Of a stretch of 43,827 nt of DNA, positions 24,018 to 31,690 are shown one piece after another. The translations under genes were made by a program, and so were the position numbers. Each line of letters begins with the position of its first letter. The stretch's first letter is position 1. The notes under the pieces were generated by a model that was not told the DNA's origin, did not search any database, and saw only the letters and a program-made list of their open reading frames with translations. The stretch comes from Caldifarciminota bacterium. GTDB taxonomy: Bacteria; Hydrothermota; Hydrothermia; LBFQ01. The DNA lies in NCBI GenBank assembly GCA_027002825.1, contig JALWZG010000085.1, forward strand, positions 1-43,827. The letters run 5' to 3'.

Positions 24018-25592
24018 GTGTTGGCGGTGTTCCTATCCCTGTGTTCCATCCGGGATACGGCCACCTTCCGGCTCGGTGAGATAAGCGGAGGTGTGATCTG
24101 GAGGGCCTTCAGAATAGCCGAATCGCTCTCCCTCAGGGAGAAGATCTCCCAGATAGCGTGGGTCTACCCCCCAGGTGTGTCCTACTGCTCGGAGTACCCG
24201 ATAGGTGGGGCGATCTTCAACCAGAGACACGTAAAGCTGCCGGGATTTCCCAGAAGGGTGGAGGAGTACCACAGGGCAAACCCACTTCCCATAGGTGCGG
24301 CCGCGGATCAGGAGGGCGGAAGGATCAACAGGATGAGGAACGTTCCGGGATGCGAGGGGGTGGCCAAACCGGTGGAAATGGCAACCTGGAGTACGGATTC
24401 GGTTGAGATGTACGCCTTTGCCGTCGCCTCATCCATGAGGAGGGTGGGTCTGACCGTAAACCTGGCCCCGGTCCTTGACGTGGCCACGGATTCCTCCGCC
24501 CTGATGTTCAGGATGGGTAGGACCTTTGGGCTTGGTTTTGAAAACGCGCAGAACTACGGTAGGGCGTTCTCAAAGGGGATGAGGAGGGGAGGCGTCCTGC
24601 TCATAGCAAAGCATTTCCCCGGATACGGTAACACGAGGTGGAACTCCGACGTCCAGCTCACCGTTTTCAACGGGGATTCCTCCTTTGCCTACAGAAATCT
24701 GGAGGTCTTTGCAAACCTATCCAACCTCGTGGACGGGTATATGCTCTCAAGCCTCATATACCCCTTCTGGGACAGCACGCCCGCGCCGTTTTCAAGGAAA
24801 GTGGTGTCCCTGGCGAGGGAAATAGACGTCTGGAAGGTAGTCATGACGGACGACCTCTGGGCGCCGGCTTTGAGGGAGTACATAAGGGAGGACTACAGGG
24901 AGGAGTTTACGGATGAGGATCTGGAGAGGATATTTGAAAAGGCGTTCCTCGCCGGGAACGACGTCCTTATGATACTCTACCCCGCAAAACTGCCCGTCCT
25001 TTACAGGACGGTTGAAGACCTCGTTGAAGAGAGGGGTCTCATGAAGAGGTTGGACTCGTCCGTTGTAAGGGTACTGCTTTTAAAGCACAAGGCTTTCCCT
25101 TACCTGATCGACAGCCTTTACTACTCAAGGTTCAAAACCAAGAGGTTGCTCTTCGTGGAAGAGGAGGCGTGGAGGTGTGTTCCGGTTGATGAGATGGTTG
25201 AAAAGCTCAGGAGGTTCGGGTTTTCGGGGGTGGTTCTCCTCGGAGGTGGTAGACCCGCGTGCAAGAGGGACCCCAAGCACATCGCGGAGCTCCTCGGAGA
25301 GGAGGGTTTTGAGGTGTTCTCGGGTATGTACTCGGAAAGGGGTGATGTGTACACCGGTTTTTACCTGCCGTCGGAGGGAGTACTTGTGGTCCGCGGGAGG
25401 AGTCTCAGGGTCCTACCCTACGAGGGGAGGCCTTATTACGTGGGGAACACCGTTTTCGTGGTTGACCTCGCGGGGGATGAATCCTACGCCTACAGCGAAA
25501 GGGTTTTGGACGAGGGGGGGTTTGAGTACATCCTCTACTCCTCCTTCCGCTCCCTCAAGAGGTTGGATATGGCCCCCGTAAAACCGGAGTAG
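24018..25592 (+). CDS. GH3-family protein with variant catalytic loop
   Basis: A 524-residue protein from GTG 24018. The GH3 barrel is clear: PIGAAADQEGGRINRMRNVPG, NLAPVLDVATDS, MGRTFGLG, IAKHFPGYGNTRWNSD and the nucleophile segment VVMTDDLWAP. NagZ enzymes have KHFPGHG followed by a DSH loop whose histidine is the acid/base; here both histidines are replaced (PGYG, NSD). The C-terminal 150 residues (VVLLGGGRP to the end) are unlike NagZ. Activity on N-acetylglucosaminides is therefore uncertain. The leader MLAVFLSLCS is short with a possible lipid cysteine; a longer start at GTG 23991 is possible. Confidence 0.75.
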   Translation: MLAVFLSLCSIRDTATFRLGEISGGVIWRAFRIAESLSLREKISQIAWVYPPGVSYCSEYPIGGAIFNQRHVKLPGFPRRVEEYHRANPLPIGAAADQEGGRINRMRNVPGCEGVAKPVEMATWSTDSVEMYAFAVASSMRRVGLTVNLAPVLDVATDSSALMFRMGRTFGLGFENAQNYGRAFSKGMRRGGVLLIAKHFPGYGNTRWNSDVQLTVFNGDSSFAYRNLEVFANLSNLVDGYMLSSLIYPFWDSTPAPFSRKVVSLAREIDVWKVVMTDDLWAPALREYIREDYREEFTDEDLERIFEKAFLAGNDVLMILYPAKLPVLYRTVEDLVEERGLMKRLDSSVVRVLLLKHKAFPYLIDSLYYSRFKTKRLLFVEEEAWRCVPVDEMVEKLRRFGFSGVVLLGGGRPACKRDPKHIAELLGEEGFEVFSGMYSERGDVYTGFYLPSEGVLVVRGRSLRVLPYEGRPYYVGNTVFVVDLAGDESYAYSERVLDEGGFEYILYSSFRSLKRLDMAPVKPE

Positions 25593-25595
25593 AAT
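25590..25595 (+). promoter_or_regulatory. -10 element of purN-purH, fused to a stop codon
   Basis: TAGAAT, 7 bases before GTG 25603. Its TAG is the stop codon of the GH3-family gene. Confidence 0.6.
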
Positions 25596-25602
25596 AGCGG
25601 CC

Positions 25603-27675
25603 GTGAAGGAGAAGAAACTGGTGGTGCTGGCATCCGGAAACGGGAGCAACTTTGAGGCCCTCGTCCGAAGGTCCAGAGCCACGGGTTATCCCCTGCGCTT
25701 CTCCCTGCTCATAACCGACAACCCCACCGCCAAGGTGATAGAGCGGGCAAAGAGGTTGGGTGTGCCTTATGAGGTGGTTGGGGATCCTGGAAGACCCACG
25801 CTTGAGGCCATCAAATCGGCCGGAAAGGTGGACGCCGTCGTTTTGGCGGGGTACATGAGGATACTCCCCCCCGAGACCGTCAACGCCTTCAGGGGTAAGA
25901 TCCTGAACATCCACCCCTCTCTCCTTCCGGCCTTTAAGGGGAGGGACGCCATAAGGAGGGCGTGGTCCTCAAGTGCCAAGTTCACGGGGGTGACCGTCCA
26001 TATAGTCACGGAGAAGGTGGATGAGGGACCGATCCTCGCCCAGAGGGTGGTCCCCCTCTTCAGGGGGGAATCCCTTGAGAGCCTTGAGAGGCGCATACAC
26101 GAGGTGGAACACGCCCTCTACTTTGACACCTTGATAAACTTCCTCTACGGTCATCTCCCCAAGTACGCCCTGCTCTCGGCCTATGAGAAACACCCCAAGG
26201 TGGTGCGCCTGGCCAACTTCCTCCAGGCCTACGGATATTCCATAGCCGCCACTTCGGGGACGGCCAAATACCTCAGGGAGAACGGTGTTTACGCTATAGA
26301 CGTATCCGCCCTTACGGGTTTTCCGGAGGTCTTCGGGGGGAGGGTAAAGACCCTGAACCCGTATATCATGGGTGGTATACTCTTCAGGAGGGAGGAGGAC
26401 AGGGCGATCGCCCTGGAGATGGGTGTTCCAAACGTAGAGTTCCTCTTCGTCCAGCTTTACCCCTTTAAGGAGACGGCCGAGAGGAGCAGGGACATATCCG
26501 AGATCGTTGAGATGATAGACATAGGGGGCGTATCCCTGATAAGGGCAGCCGCTAAAAACTACGAGGACGTGACCGTTGTGGTAGACCCACAGGACATCCC
26601 GGAGGTCATGTTGGAGATGGAGGAGGGGGAAGGGCGTGTGGGGGAGGAAACCCGCAAGGAGCTCGCCGTAAAGGCCTTTGCGAAGACGGCGGAGTACGAC
26701 GTTCAGATATACGAGCATCTCTCCCACATGCTCGCCCCGCGCCTCATCTACAAGAACATCTTCATACATCTCAAAAACCCCCAGACCCTCAGGTACGGCG
26801 AAAATCCCCACCAGCAGGCCTGGATGTACAAAAGCGCGGGGTCGTTCCTGTCCTCCGTGGAGCAGCTCTCCGGGCCTGACCTCTCCTATAACAACGTGTT
26901 GGACGCCTACTCCGCCTGGTCCTGCGTTCAGGAGTTTGAGGACCACGCCATAGTCGTGGTGAAGCACGGAAGCCCGGCCGCCGGGGCGGAGGGTGACAAT
27001 CCCCTCCAGACCTATCAAAAGGTGCTGTTGGGGGACATGCAGGCCGCCTACGGAGGTGTTGTCGCCATAAACTTCGCCGTTGAAAGGGAATTGGCCTTGA
27101 AACTCAAGGAACATTTCTACGAGGTGATACTGGCCACGGATTTCTCGGAGGAGGCGCTGGAGATACTCGGGAAGAGGAAACGTTTGAGGCTGCTGAAAAT
27201 AGACGTGTTCAAATACCGCCTATCCCCAATACAGATGCTCATGCAGGGGAAGGACATGCTCGTCCAGACCGTGGACTACGATCCACCCTACGAGAGCATA
27301 GAAAGCAAGACCGATCCCCTATCCGAGGATGAGATTCGGGACGTCATATTCGGCCTGAAGATGGTCAGGTGGGCGAAGTCCAACGCCGCTGTGGTCGTCA
27401 AGAACAGGACGCTTCTTGGAACCGGGAGCGGCCTCGTGGACCGGGTCACGGCCGTCAGGGTTGCGCTTGAGAAGGCGGGGGACAACGTCTACGGCTCAAC
27501 CCTCGTTTCGGACGCCTTCTTCCCGTTCCCGGACTCCGTAGAGTGGGCCTACAGGTTCGGCGTTAAGGTGGTGGCCGAGCCGGGGGGGTCAAGGAGGGAT
27601 GAGGAGGTGATAGAGAAGGCGAAGGAGCTGGGCATAAAGCTCGTCTTCACGGGTAAGAGGCTCTTCAGACATTAG
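25603..27675 (+). CDS. purNH: Fused GAR formyltransferase / AICAR formyltransferase-IMP cyclohydrolase (PurN-PurH)
   Basis: One uninterrupted 690-residue frame. Residues 1-185 are PurN: LASGNGSNFEALV at the start, LNIHPSLLPAFKG (N102, H104) and VDEGPILAQ (D140). From about 190, ALLSAYEKHPKVVRLANFLQ, TSGTAKYLRENG and TGFPEVFGGRVKTLNP form the IMP cyclohydrolase domain. From about 390, RYGENPHQQAW and VVVKHGSPAAGA (K454-H455) form the AICAR transformylase, with KHGSPAA closer to the eukaryotic ATIC KHVSPAGA than to the bacterial KHxNPCG. The protein would do steps 3, 9 and 10 of purine synthesis, both transformylations using formyl-THF. No stop or frameshift lies at the junction. The 3' end overlaps arcC by TTAG. 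Confidence 0.93.
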   Translation: MKEKKLVVLASGNGSNFEALVRRSRATGYPLRFSLLITDNPTAKVIERAKRLGVPYEVVGDPGRPTLEAIKSAGKVDAVVLAGYMRILPPETVNAFRGKILNIHPSLLPAFKGRDAIRRAWSSSAKFTGVTVHIVTEKVDEGPILAQRVVPLFRGESLESLERRIHEVEHALYFDTLINFLYGHLPKYALLSAYEKHPKVVRLANFLQAYGYSIAATSGTAKYLRENGVYAIDVSALTGFPEVFGGRVKTLNPYIMGGILFRREEDRAIALEMGVPNVEFLFVQLYPFKETAERSRDISEIVEMIDIGGVSLIRAAAKNYEDVTVVVDPQDIPEVMLEMEEGEGRVGEETRKELAVKAFAKTAEYDVQIYEHLSHMLAPRLIYKNIFIHLKNPQTLRYGENPHQQAWMYKSAGSFLSSVEQLSGPDLSYNNVLDAYSAWSCVQEFEDHAIVVVKHGSPAAGAEGDNPLQTYQKVLLGDMQAAYGGVVAINFAVERELALKLKEHFYEVILATDFSEEALEILGKRKRLRLLKIDVFKYRLSPIQMLMQGKDMLVQTVDYDPPYESIESKTDPLSEDEIRDVIFGLKMVRWAKSNAAVVVKNRTLLGTGSGLVDRVTAVRVALEKAGDNVYGSTLVSDAFFPFPDSVEWAYRFGVKVVAEPGGSRRDEEVIEKAKELGIKLVFTGKRLFRH

Positions 27676-28601
27676 GGTAGTATGAGCGTTCCAGCCTTTC
27701 CCCTTACGGCATCTGGGAGGTGATCCGGTGAGGTTATAACGACCATCTCCCCGCCCCCTTTTAAAAACTCAACGGCGGCCTCTATCTTGGGCAGCATACT
27801 CCCGGCGGCGAAATGACCCTCCTCCATCAGAGCGAGAACCTCCTCCACGCTTATCCTCCTTATCTCCTTCTGTCTCTCCGTCCCGTAATCCGTGTAGACG
27901 TGGGGAACCTGGGTCAGTATGTAAAGGGCGTTCGCACCTATGCCCAAGGCAAGGAGGGCGCTGGCCTTGTCCTTGTCCACCACGGCCGGTACACCCGAGT
28001 ACCTCCCATCCACGGGTATTCCGCCCCCTCCGAGGGCTATCACCAAAACCCCCCTTTCGGCGAGTGAGTTTATTATGTGGGAGTTTTCTACCTTTAGGGG
28101 CTTGGGTGAGCCGACCACCAACCTCCACCCCCTACCGGCGTCCTCCTTTGTGGGCAACCCCGTCAGGATGGAGAGCTCTTGGGCCTCCTTCTGGTCCATG
28201 AACTCACCGATGGGTTTGTCCGGATTTTTCAGGGCGGGATCCTCTGGAGACACCCCGATAAGGGTTATCAAGGTGGCCACGTCCCTGTTCAGGCCTTTCT
28301 CCCTTAAGACGCTTCTGAGGGCCTGTTCCAAGATATAACCTATCCATCCCTGGGTTGAGGCGGTTAAGGCGTGCAGGGGGTACATGGGGTACCTCTCCTT
28401 TGTCAGGAAGTGTCTCATAAACTCCATACCGACCTGGGGTCCGTTTCCGTGTGTTATGACCACGGAGTTGTCCCCGGAGATCAGGCCCGACTCCAAGATG
28501 TACCTGAAGGTTATCTTCGCGTTCTCCAGATGGGTCTCGTAATCAAAACCCTCACCCCTCTTCCTCAGGGCGTTCCCACCCAAGGCTATCACGGATTTCA
28601 T
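27672..28601 (-). CDS. arcC: Carbamate kinase
   Basis: A 309-residue amino-acid-kinase-fold protein: VIALGGNALRKRGEG, VVITHGNGPQVGMEFMR, YPMYPLHALTASTQGWIGY, VIALGGGGIPV and AVVDKDKASALLALGI. It interconverts carbamoyl phosphate plus ADP with ATP and carbamate. The expected partners arcA and arcB are not nearby, so it may serve ATP generation from ureido compounds or carbamoyl phosphate supply. Its ATG overlaps the stop of the upstream beta-barrel gene by 4 bases (ATGA), implying co-transcription. Confidence 0.92.
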   Translation of the reverse strand: MKSVIALGGNALRKRGEGFDYETHLENAKITFRYILESGLISGDNSVVITHGNGPQVGMEFMRHFLTKERYPMYPLHALTASTQGWIGYILEQALRSVLREKGLNRDVATLITLIGVSPEDPALKNPDKPIGEFMDQKEAQELSILTGLPTKEDAGRGWRLVVGSPKPLKVENSHIINSLAERGVLVIALGGGGIPVDGRYSGVPAVVDKDKASALLALGIGANALYILTQVPHVYTDYGTERQKEIRRISVEEVLALMEEGHFAAGSMLPKIEAAVEFLKGGGEMVVITSPDHLPDAVRGKAGTLILP

Positions 28602-29383
28602 CTCTTCACGTACAGGGCGAGCATGTGCCTATCCCCGAACAGGCCGAGAGGGTTGTAGATGTACTCAAAGCCGAAACCCTTCACCCTCAGGCTCAACCCC
28701 AGGAAGCTCCCGGCCAACCTGTCCCTCCCGTAGCCTCCGTAAAGGCCGGAATACCTCGTGTCGTATCCGAGTTTGATACCCCAAACGTTCCTCTGAAAGG
28801 ATAGGGCAAACATGCCGGATATCCCCCCCACCCTCCTGTACTCACCTCCCACCTGTAGGACAAAGGGTTTAACACCTGTCCTTAGGCCCACGTATCCCCG
28901 GAAGGGTTGAACGGTCCGTCCGACACCCACGGGCATAACCTCGTACCCGAGGCCGTCCAGAAGGGCGAACAAAGCACCCTTCGTTCGCAGTAGGCTTATC
29001 TCCGCCTGGGCGAAAAGGGTAAGGGAGAGGGCAAGACCCCTTGAACCGGGTGAGAGGGATACGTATCTGAGGGAAAGGGCGGGTTTGATACCGAGATCCC
29101 CACGGTTGAAAGACCTGCCCAGTGAAAACTCAAGGAAGTTTGATGAAAACGTGCCTATGGAATCCCCCTTTTCGTCGGCCATGACCATGCTCCCGGAGGA
29201 GAAAAACCTCACCTTTCCGTAAATCCCCAGGTGTTGCCCTCCGACCGTCCCACCGTAGCTTCCGGCCACGTAGTTGTAGGCGGAGCTGTAGAAGCGGTAC
29301 TCCGGAAAAGGCTCCCTCACAAAATCCCACGGGGAATGCTCAACGTTGAAGACCTCGTACGCGTAAGAAACAACCCAGATCAC
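28598..29383 (-). CDS. Putative outer-membrane beta-barrel protein
   Basis: A 261-residue protein rich in Gly, Tyr and Phe with alternating hydrophobic strands (for example LGIKPALSLRYVSLSPG, GGEYRRVGGISGMFALSFQRNVWGIKLGYD), ending HMLALYVKR, which fits a barrel-closing C-terminal strand. The family was not recognised; a PorV/PorQ-like or other FCB barrel is possible. It starts at GTG 29383, 6 bases after TAAAAT, and the in-frame TAA of that hexamer blocks any longer start, leaving MIWVVSYAYE as the only leader. It is co-transcribed with arcC. Confidence 0.62.
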   Translation of the reverse strand: MIWVVSYAYEVFNVEHSPWDFVREPFPEYRFYSSAYNYVAGSYGGTVGGQHLGIYGKVRFFSSGSMVMADEKGDSIGTFSSNFLEFSLGRSFNRGDLGIKPALSLRYVSLSPGSRGLALSLTLFAQAEISLLRTKGALFALLDGLGYEVMPVGVGRTVQPFRGYVGLRTGVKPFVLQVGGEYRRVGGISGMFALSFQRNVWGIKLGYDTRYSGLYGGYGRDRLAGSFLGLSLRVKGFGFEYIYNPLGLFGDRHMLALYVKR

Positions 29384-29389
29384 CTTTGT

Positions 29390-29395
29390 ATTTTA
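29390..29395 (-). promoter_or_regulatory. -10 element of the barrel-arcC operon
   Basis: TAAAAT, 6 bases before GTG 29383; its TAA is in frame with the gene. Confidence 0.58.
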
Positions 29396-29433
29396 CCGTT
29401 GTAAGCGGGGGACGTGTCGGATGTTCCCGACTG

Positions 29434-29439
29434 TATAAT
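29434..29439 (+). promoter_or_regulatory. -10 element of the OB-fold secreted protein gene
   Basis: TATAAT preceded by TG, 8 bases before ATG 29448. Confidence 0.65.
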
Positions 29440-29447
29440 AAACGCCC

Positions 29448-31667
29448 ATGGTACTTCCGATTATCGGCGTGATAGAGCCGCAGGTTTTGCTGGAAGGTAA
29501 GGTTGTGCCGAAGAACACGCCTTGGGTTGTGTCCATAACCGTCAACCTGTCCTCCACCTCGGACCCGGTTGACGCCGTCCACATCATCCTACCCTCCGAC
29601 GCCTCGTTTACGGATTACACACTTGACGGCGGATTCCTCTCAGGTGGTGTATCGCTCTCCGGGGATACGGTTCTCATAACCGGTCTGGCGATGGGGGCGG
29701 GATCAAACGCCTCCATATCCTTCAGGGACCTATCCTTCTCAGGGTCTGAGGGTAGGAGGGACATAACGCTTGGGTTTATGAACGCGAGCGATACCGTCTC
29801 GGCAACCGTTTCCCTCGTCGTGGTACGGGAGGACACAACCGTTCCCCTCAAGTTCTTCCACTTCATAGGAACACGCCCCATCCTGATAGGTGAGGTGGTG
29901 AGGGCAAAGGGTGTTGTGAGCGCCGTTTTTGGAAACAAGGCCTTCGTTCAGGATACGTTTGACGGGGCGACATGGGGTCTTGCCCTTTACGGTAGCAGCG
30001 GTTTTTATCAGGGTGAGTTCGTAGTGGTGGAGGGTGAGTTTTCACCTTACAGGGGGCTTGAGGAGATAGTCTATCCCACCGTAAGGTACAGGGAGTTCGT
30101 GGGAACCCCGCAACCCGTTCCGCTCTCAGGTTTGAACCGGGTGAACGAGGTTTATTCGGGGGTCCTCGTGAGTCTGGATTCCGTCAGGTTTGACACCAAC
30201 CTGGTGTGGGTACCCGTGGGTGAGAACGTCAGGATCAAGGACGGGGCGAACAACTCCGGTCTCATGTACCTGGACAGGAACGGACAGGTGGTGCGTTTTA
30301 AGGCTCCGGATACGCTCTTCAACATAACGGGTGTCGTAGACGAGGACAGCTCCTCCGCCGGTGTGATCTACAGGATCGTGCCGAGGGCGCCCTCCGATCT
30401 CGTCTTTTACAACTCCGTCGTGGTTGACAGTGTGCGTCCGTATTACGCCTTCAGAAACACCCCTTCAACCTGGGAGGTGTTTTTGGGCGCGTTCCGTAGG
30501 GTTGAGAAGTTCCGGGTGTGTTCAAGGGATCTGACGGTTTCGGATATGTCCGGTGCCAGGTTGAACTCCACACCTCCAAGCTCCGTAAACACGTTCGGGG
30601 ATACGGTGTGCGCGGAGTTCCTGAACACGGGGTTCACAAGCGCAGTCCTCTCCCTGAACTTGGGGGTGCTTGACGCTGATTCGGTTGTACTCTTTCTCCA
30701 CTCCGCACCGGACGTCTCGGAAGTCTACAGGAGCTCAATATACTATCCCCGCCTCTACTTCACAACCCCTATAAGGGAGGTTCAGGAGCACGACGGGGAT
30801 TTCTCCTCCCGGTTGGAGGGGGAAAACGTGATGGTGGCGGGCGTGGTCCTGGCCGACGCCCCATCCTTCAGCTGGGACAACACTTCAACCTATATCTACG
30901 ATGGGACAGGGGGTGTCAACGTCTTCTCCTCCTCCTTTTACGGTTTGAGGGAGGGGGACGTGGTGGTGGTCTCCGGAACTGTCTCGGAGTACAACGGACT
31001 TACGGAGGTGATAATCTCATCCATAAGGTTCCTCGGAAAGGACACACTTCCCCTCCCCCTAAAACTGGACAGGGGTGAAGCCCTCAGGGAGGAGCTGGAA
31101 GGCACGCTTGTCAGGGTTGATACCGTGTCCGTCTCATCCCCCCCGGCCTATGCCGGGATAGGTAAATCCTTTACCGTAATGAACGGGGCCTCACCCATAA
31201 CCGTCTACGTCTATCCGAACACGGGTGTTGACCTATCCCAAATAGAGCCTGGCAGGTACGTCAGCATCACGGGTATCGTGGGTCAGTACGACAACACCCC
31301 ACCTTACAACAGCGGCTACCAACTGGTGGTCAGGAAGGAATCCGACGTTCAGGTCATCCGAGATGTGGTGTACGAGGAGGAAAACCTCAGGGTGAAACTC
31401 GGAAGGAACGTTTTCATCCCCGGAAGGGAGAGCTGTAAGATAGAGGTGTACGGTCCAAAGGGAAGGTATTCGCTGAGGGTTTACGATGGCATGGGAAGGC
31501 TTGTAAAAACCGTGGCCGAGGGTGGAAGCGCCGGGATATACGAGTGGGACGGGACCAACTCGTCCAACAGGAAGGTCCCTCCCGGAATATACGCCTTGGT
31601 GGTCCGTGTGGTATCGCAGGGTAAAACGTACACAGCGGTAAAGCCGATAGTCGTGGGGGCGAAATAA
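29448..31667 (+). CDS. Large secreted protein with OB-fold repeats and C-terminal FlgD-like module
   Basis: A 739-residue protein. At least two OB-like units are visible, GEVVRAKGVVSAVFGNKAFVQD with GEFVVVEGEFSPYRGLEEIV, and VMVAGVVLADAP with GDVVVVSGTVSEYNGLTEVI, plus a third near YVSITGIVGQYD. These resemble the nuclease-associated OB/DUF5689 domains of extracellular FCB proteins. The C-terminus, SLRVYDGMGRLVKTVAEGGSAGIYEWDGTNSSNRKVPPGIYALVV, is a FlgD Ig-like module used for surface sorting. No nuclease core is seen. The leader is short (MVLPIIGVIE), and an in-frame TAA lies just upstream. Confidence 0.75.
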   Translation: MVLPIIGVIEPQVLLEGKVVPKNTPWVVSITVNLSSTSDPVDAVHIILPSDASFTDYTLDGGFLSGGVSLSGDTVLITGLAMGAGSNASISFRDLSFSGSEGRRDITLGFMNASDTVSATVSLVVVREDTTVPLKFFHFIGTRPILIGEVVRAKGVVSAVFGNKAFVQDTFDGATWGLALYGSSGFYQGEFVVVEGEFSPYRGLEEIVYPTVRYREFVGTPQPVPLSGLNRVNEVYSGVLVSLDSVRFDTNLVWVPVGENVRIKDGANNSGLMYLDRNGQVVRFKAPDTLFNITGVVDEDSSSAGVIYRIVPRAPSDLVFYNSVVVDSVRPYYAFRNTPSTWEVFLGAFRRVEKFRVCSRDLTVSDMSGARLNSTPPSSVNTFGDTVCAEFLNTGFTSAVLSLNLGVLDADSVVLFLHSAPDVSEVYRSSIYYPRLYFTTPIREVQEHDGDFSSRLEGENVMVAGVVLADAPSFSWDNTSTYIYDGTGGVNVFSSSFYGLREGDVVVVSGTVSEYNGLTEVIISSIRFLGKDTLPLPLKLDRGEALREELEGTLVRVDTVSVSSPPAYAGIGKSFTVMNGASPITVYVYPNTGVDLSQIEPGRYVSITGIVGQYDNTPPYNSGYQLVVRKESDVQVIRDVVYEEENLRVKLGRNVFIPGRESCKIEVYGPKGRYSLRVYDGMGRLVKTVAEGGSAGIYEWDGTNSSNRKVPPGIYALVVRVVSQGKTYTAVKPIVVGAK

Positions 31668-31690
31668 AAAGGGGGGATTTCTCCCCCCCA
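31668..31690 (-). terminator. Intrinsic terminator between convergent genes
   Basis: The minus strand reads GGGGGGAGAAATCCCCCC then TTTTT, a strong GC stem followed by T-run, right at the stop of the 31691 barrel gene. On the plus strand the same stem lacks a following T-run. Confidence 0.88.

Noticed and set aside
25969-27114. A 381-codon open frame on the minus strand inside purN-purH
   Set aside because: It mirrors the fused purine gene, has no -10 element and shows no recognisable domain. The codon bias of the sense gene keeps the antisense frame open.
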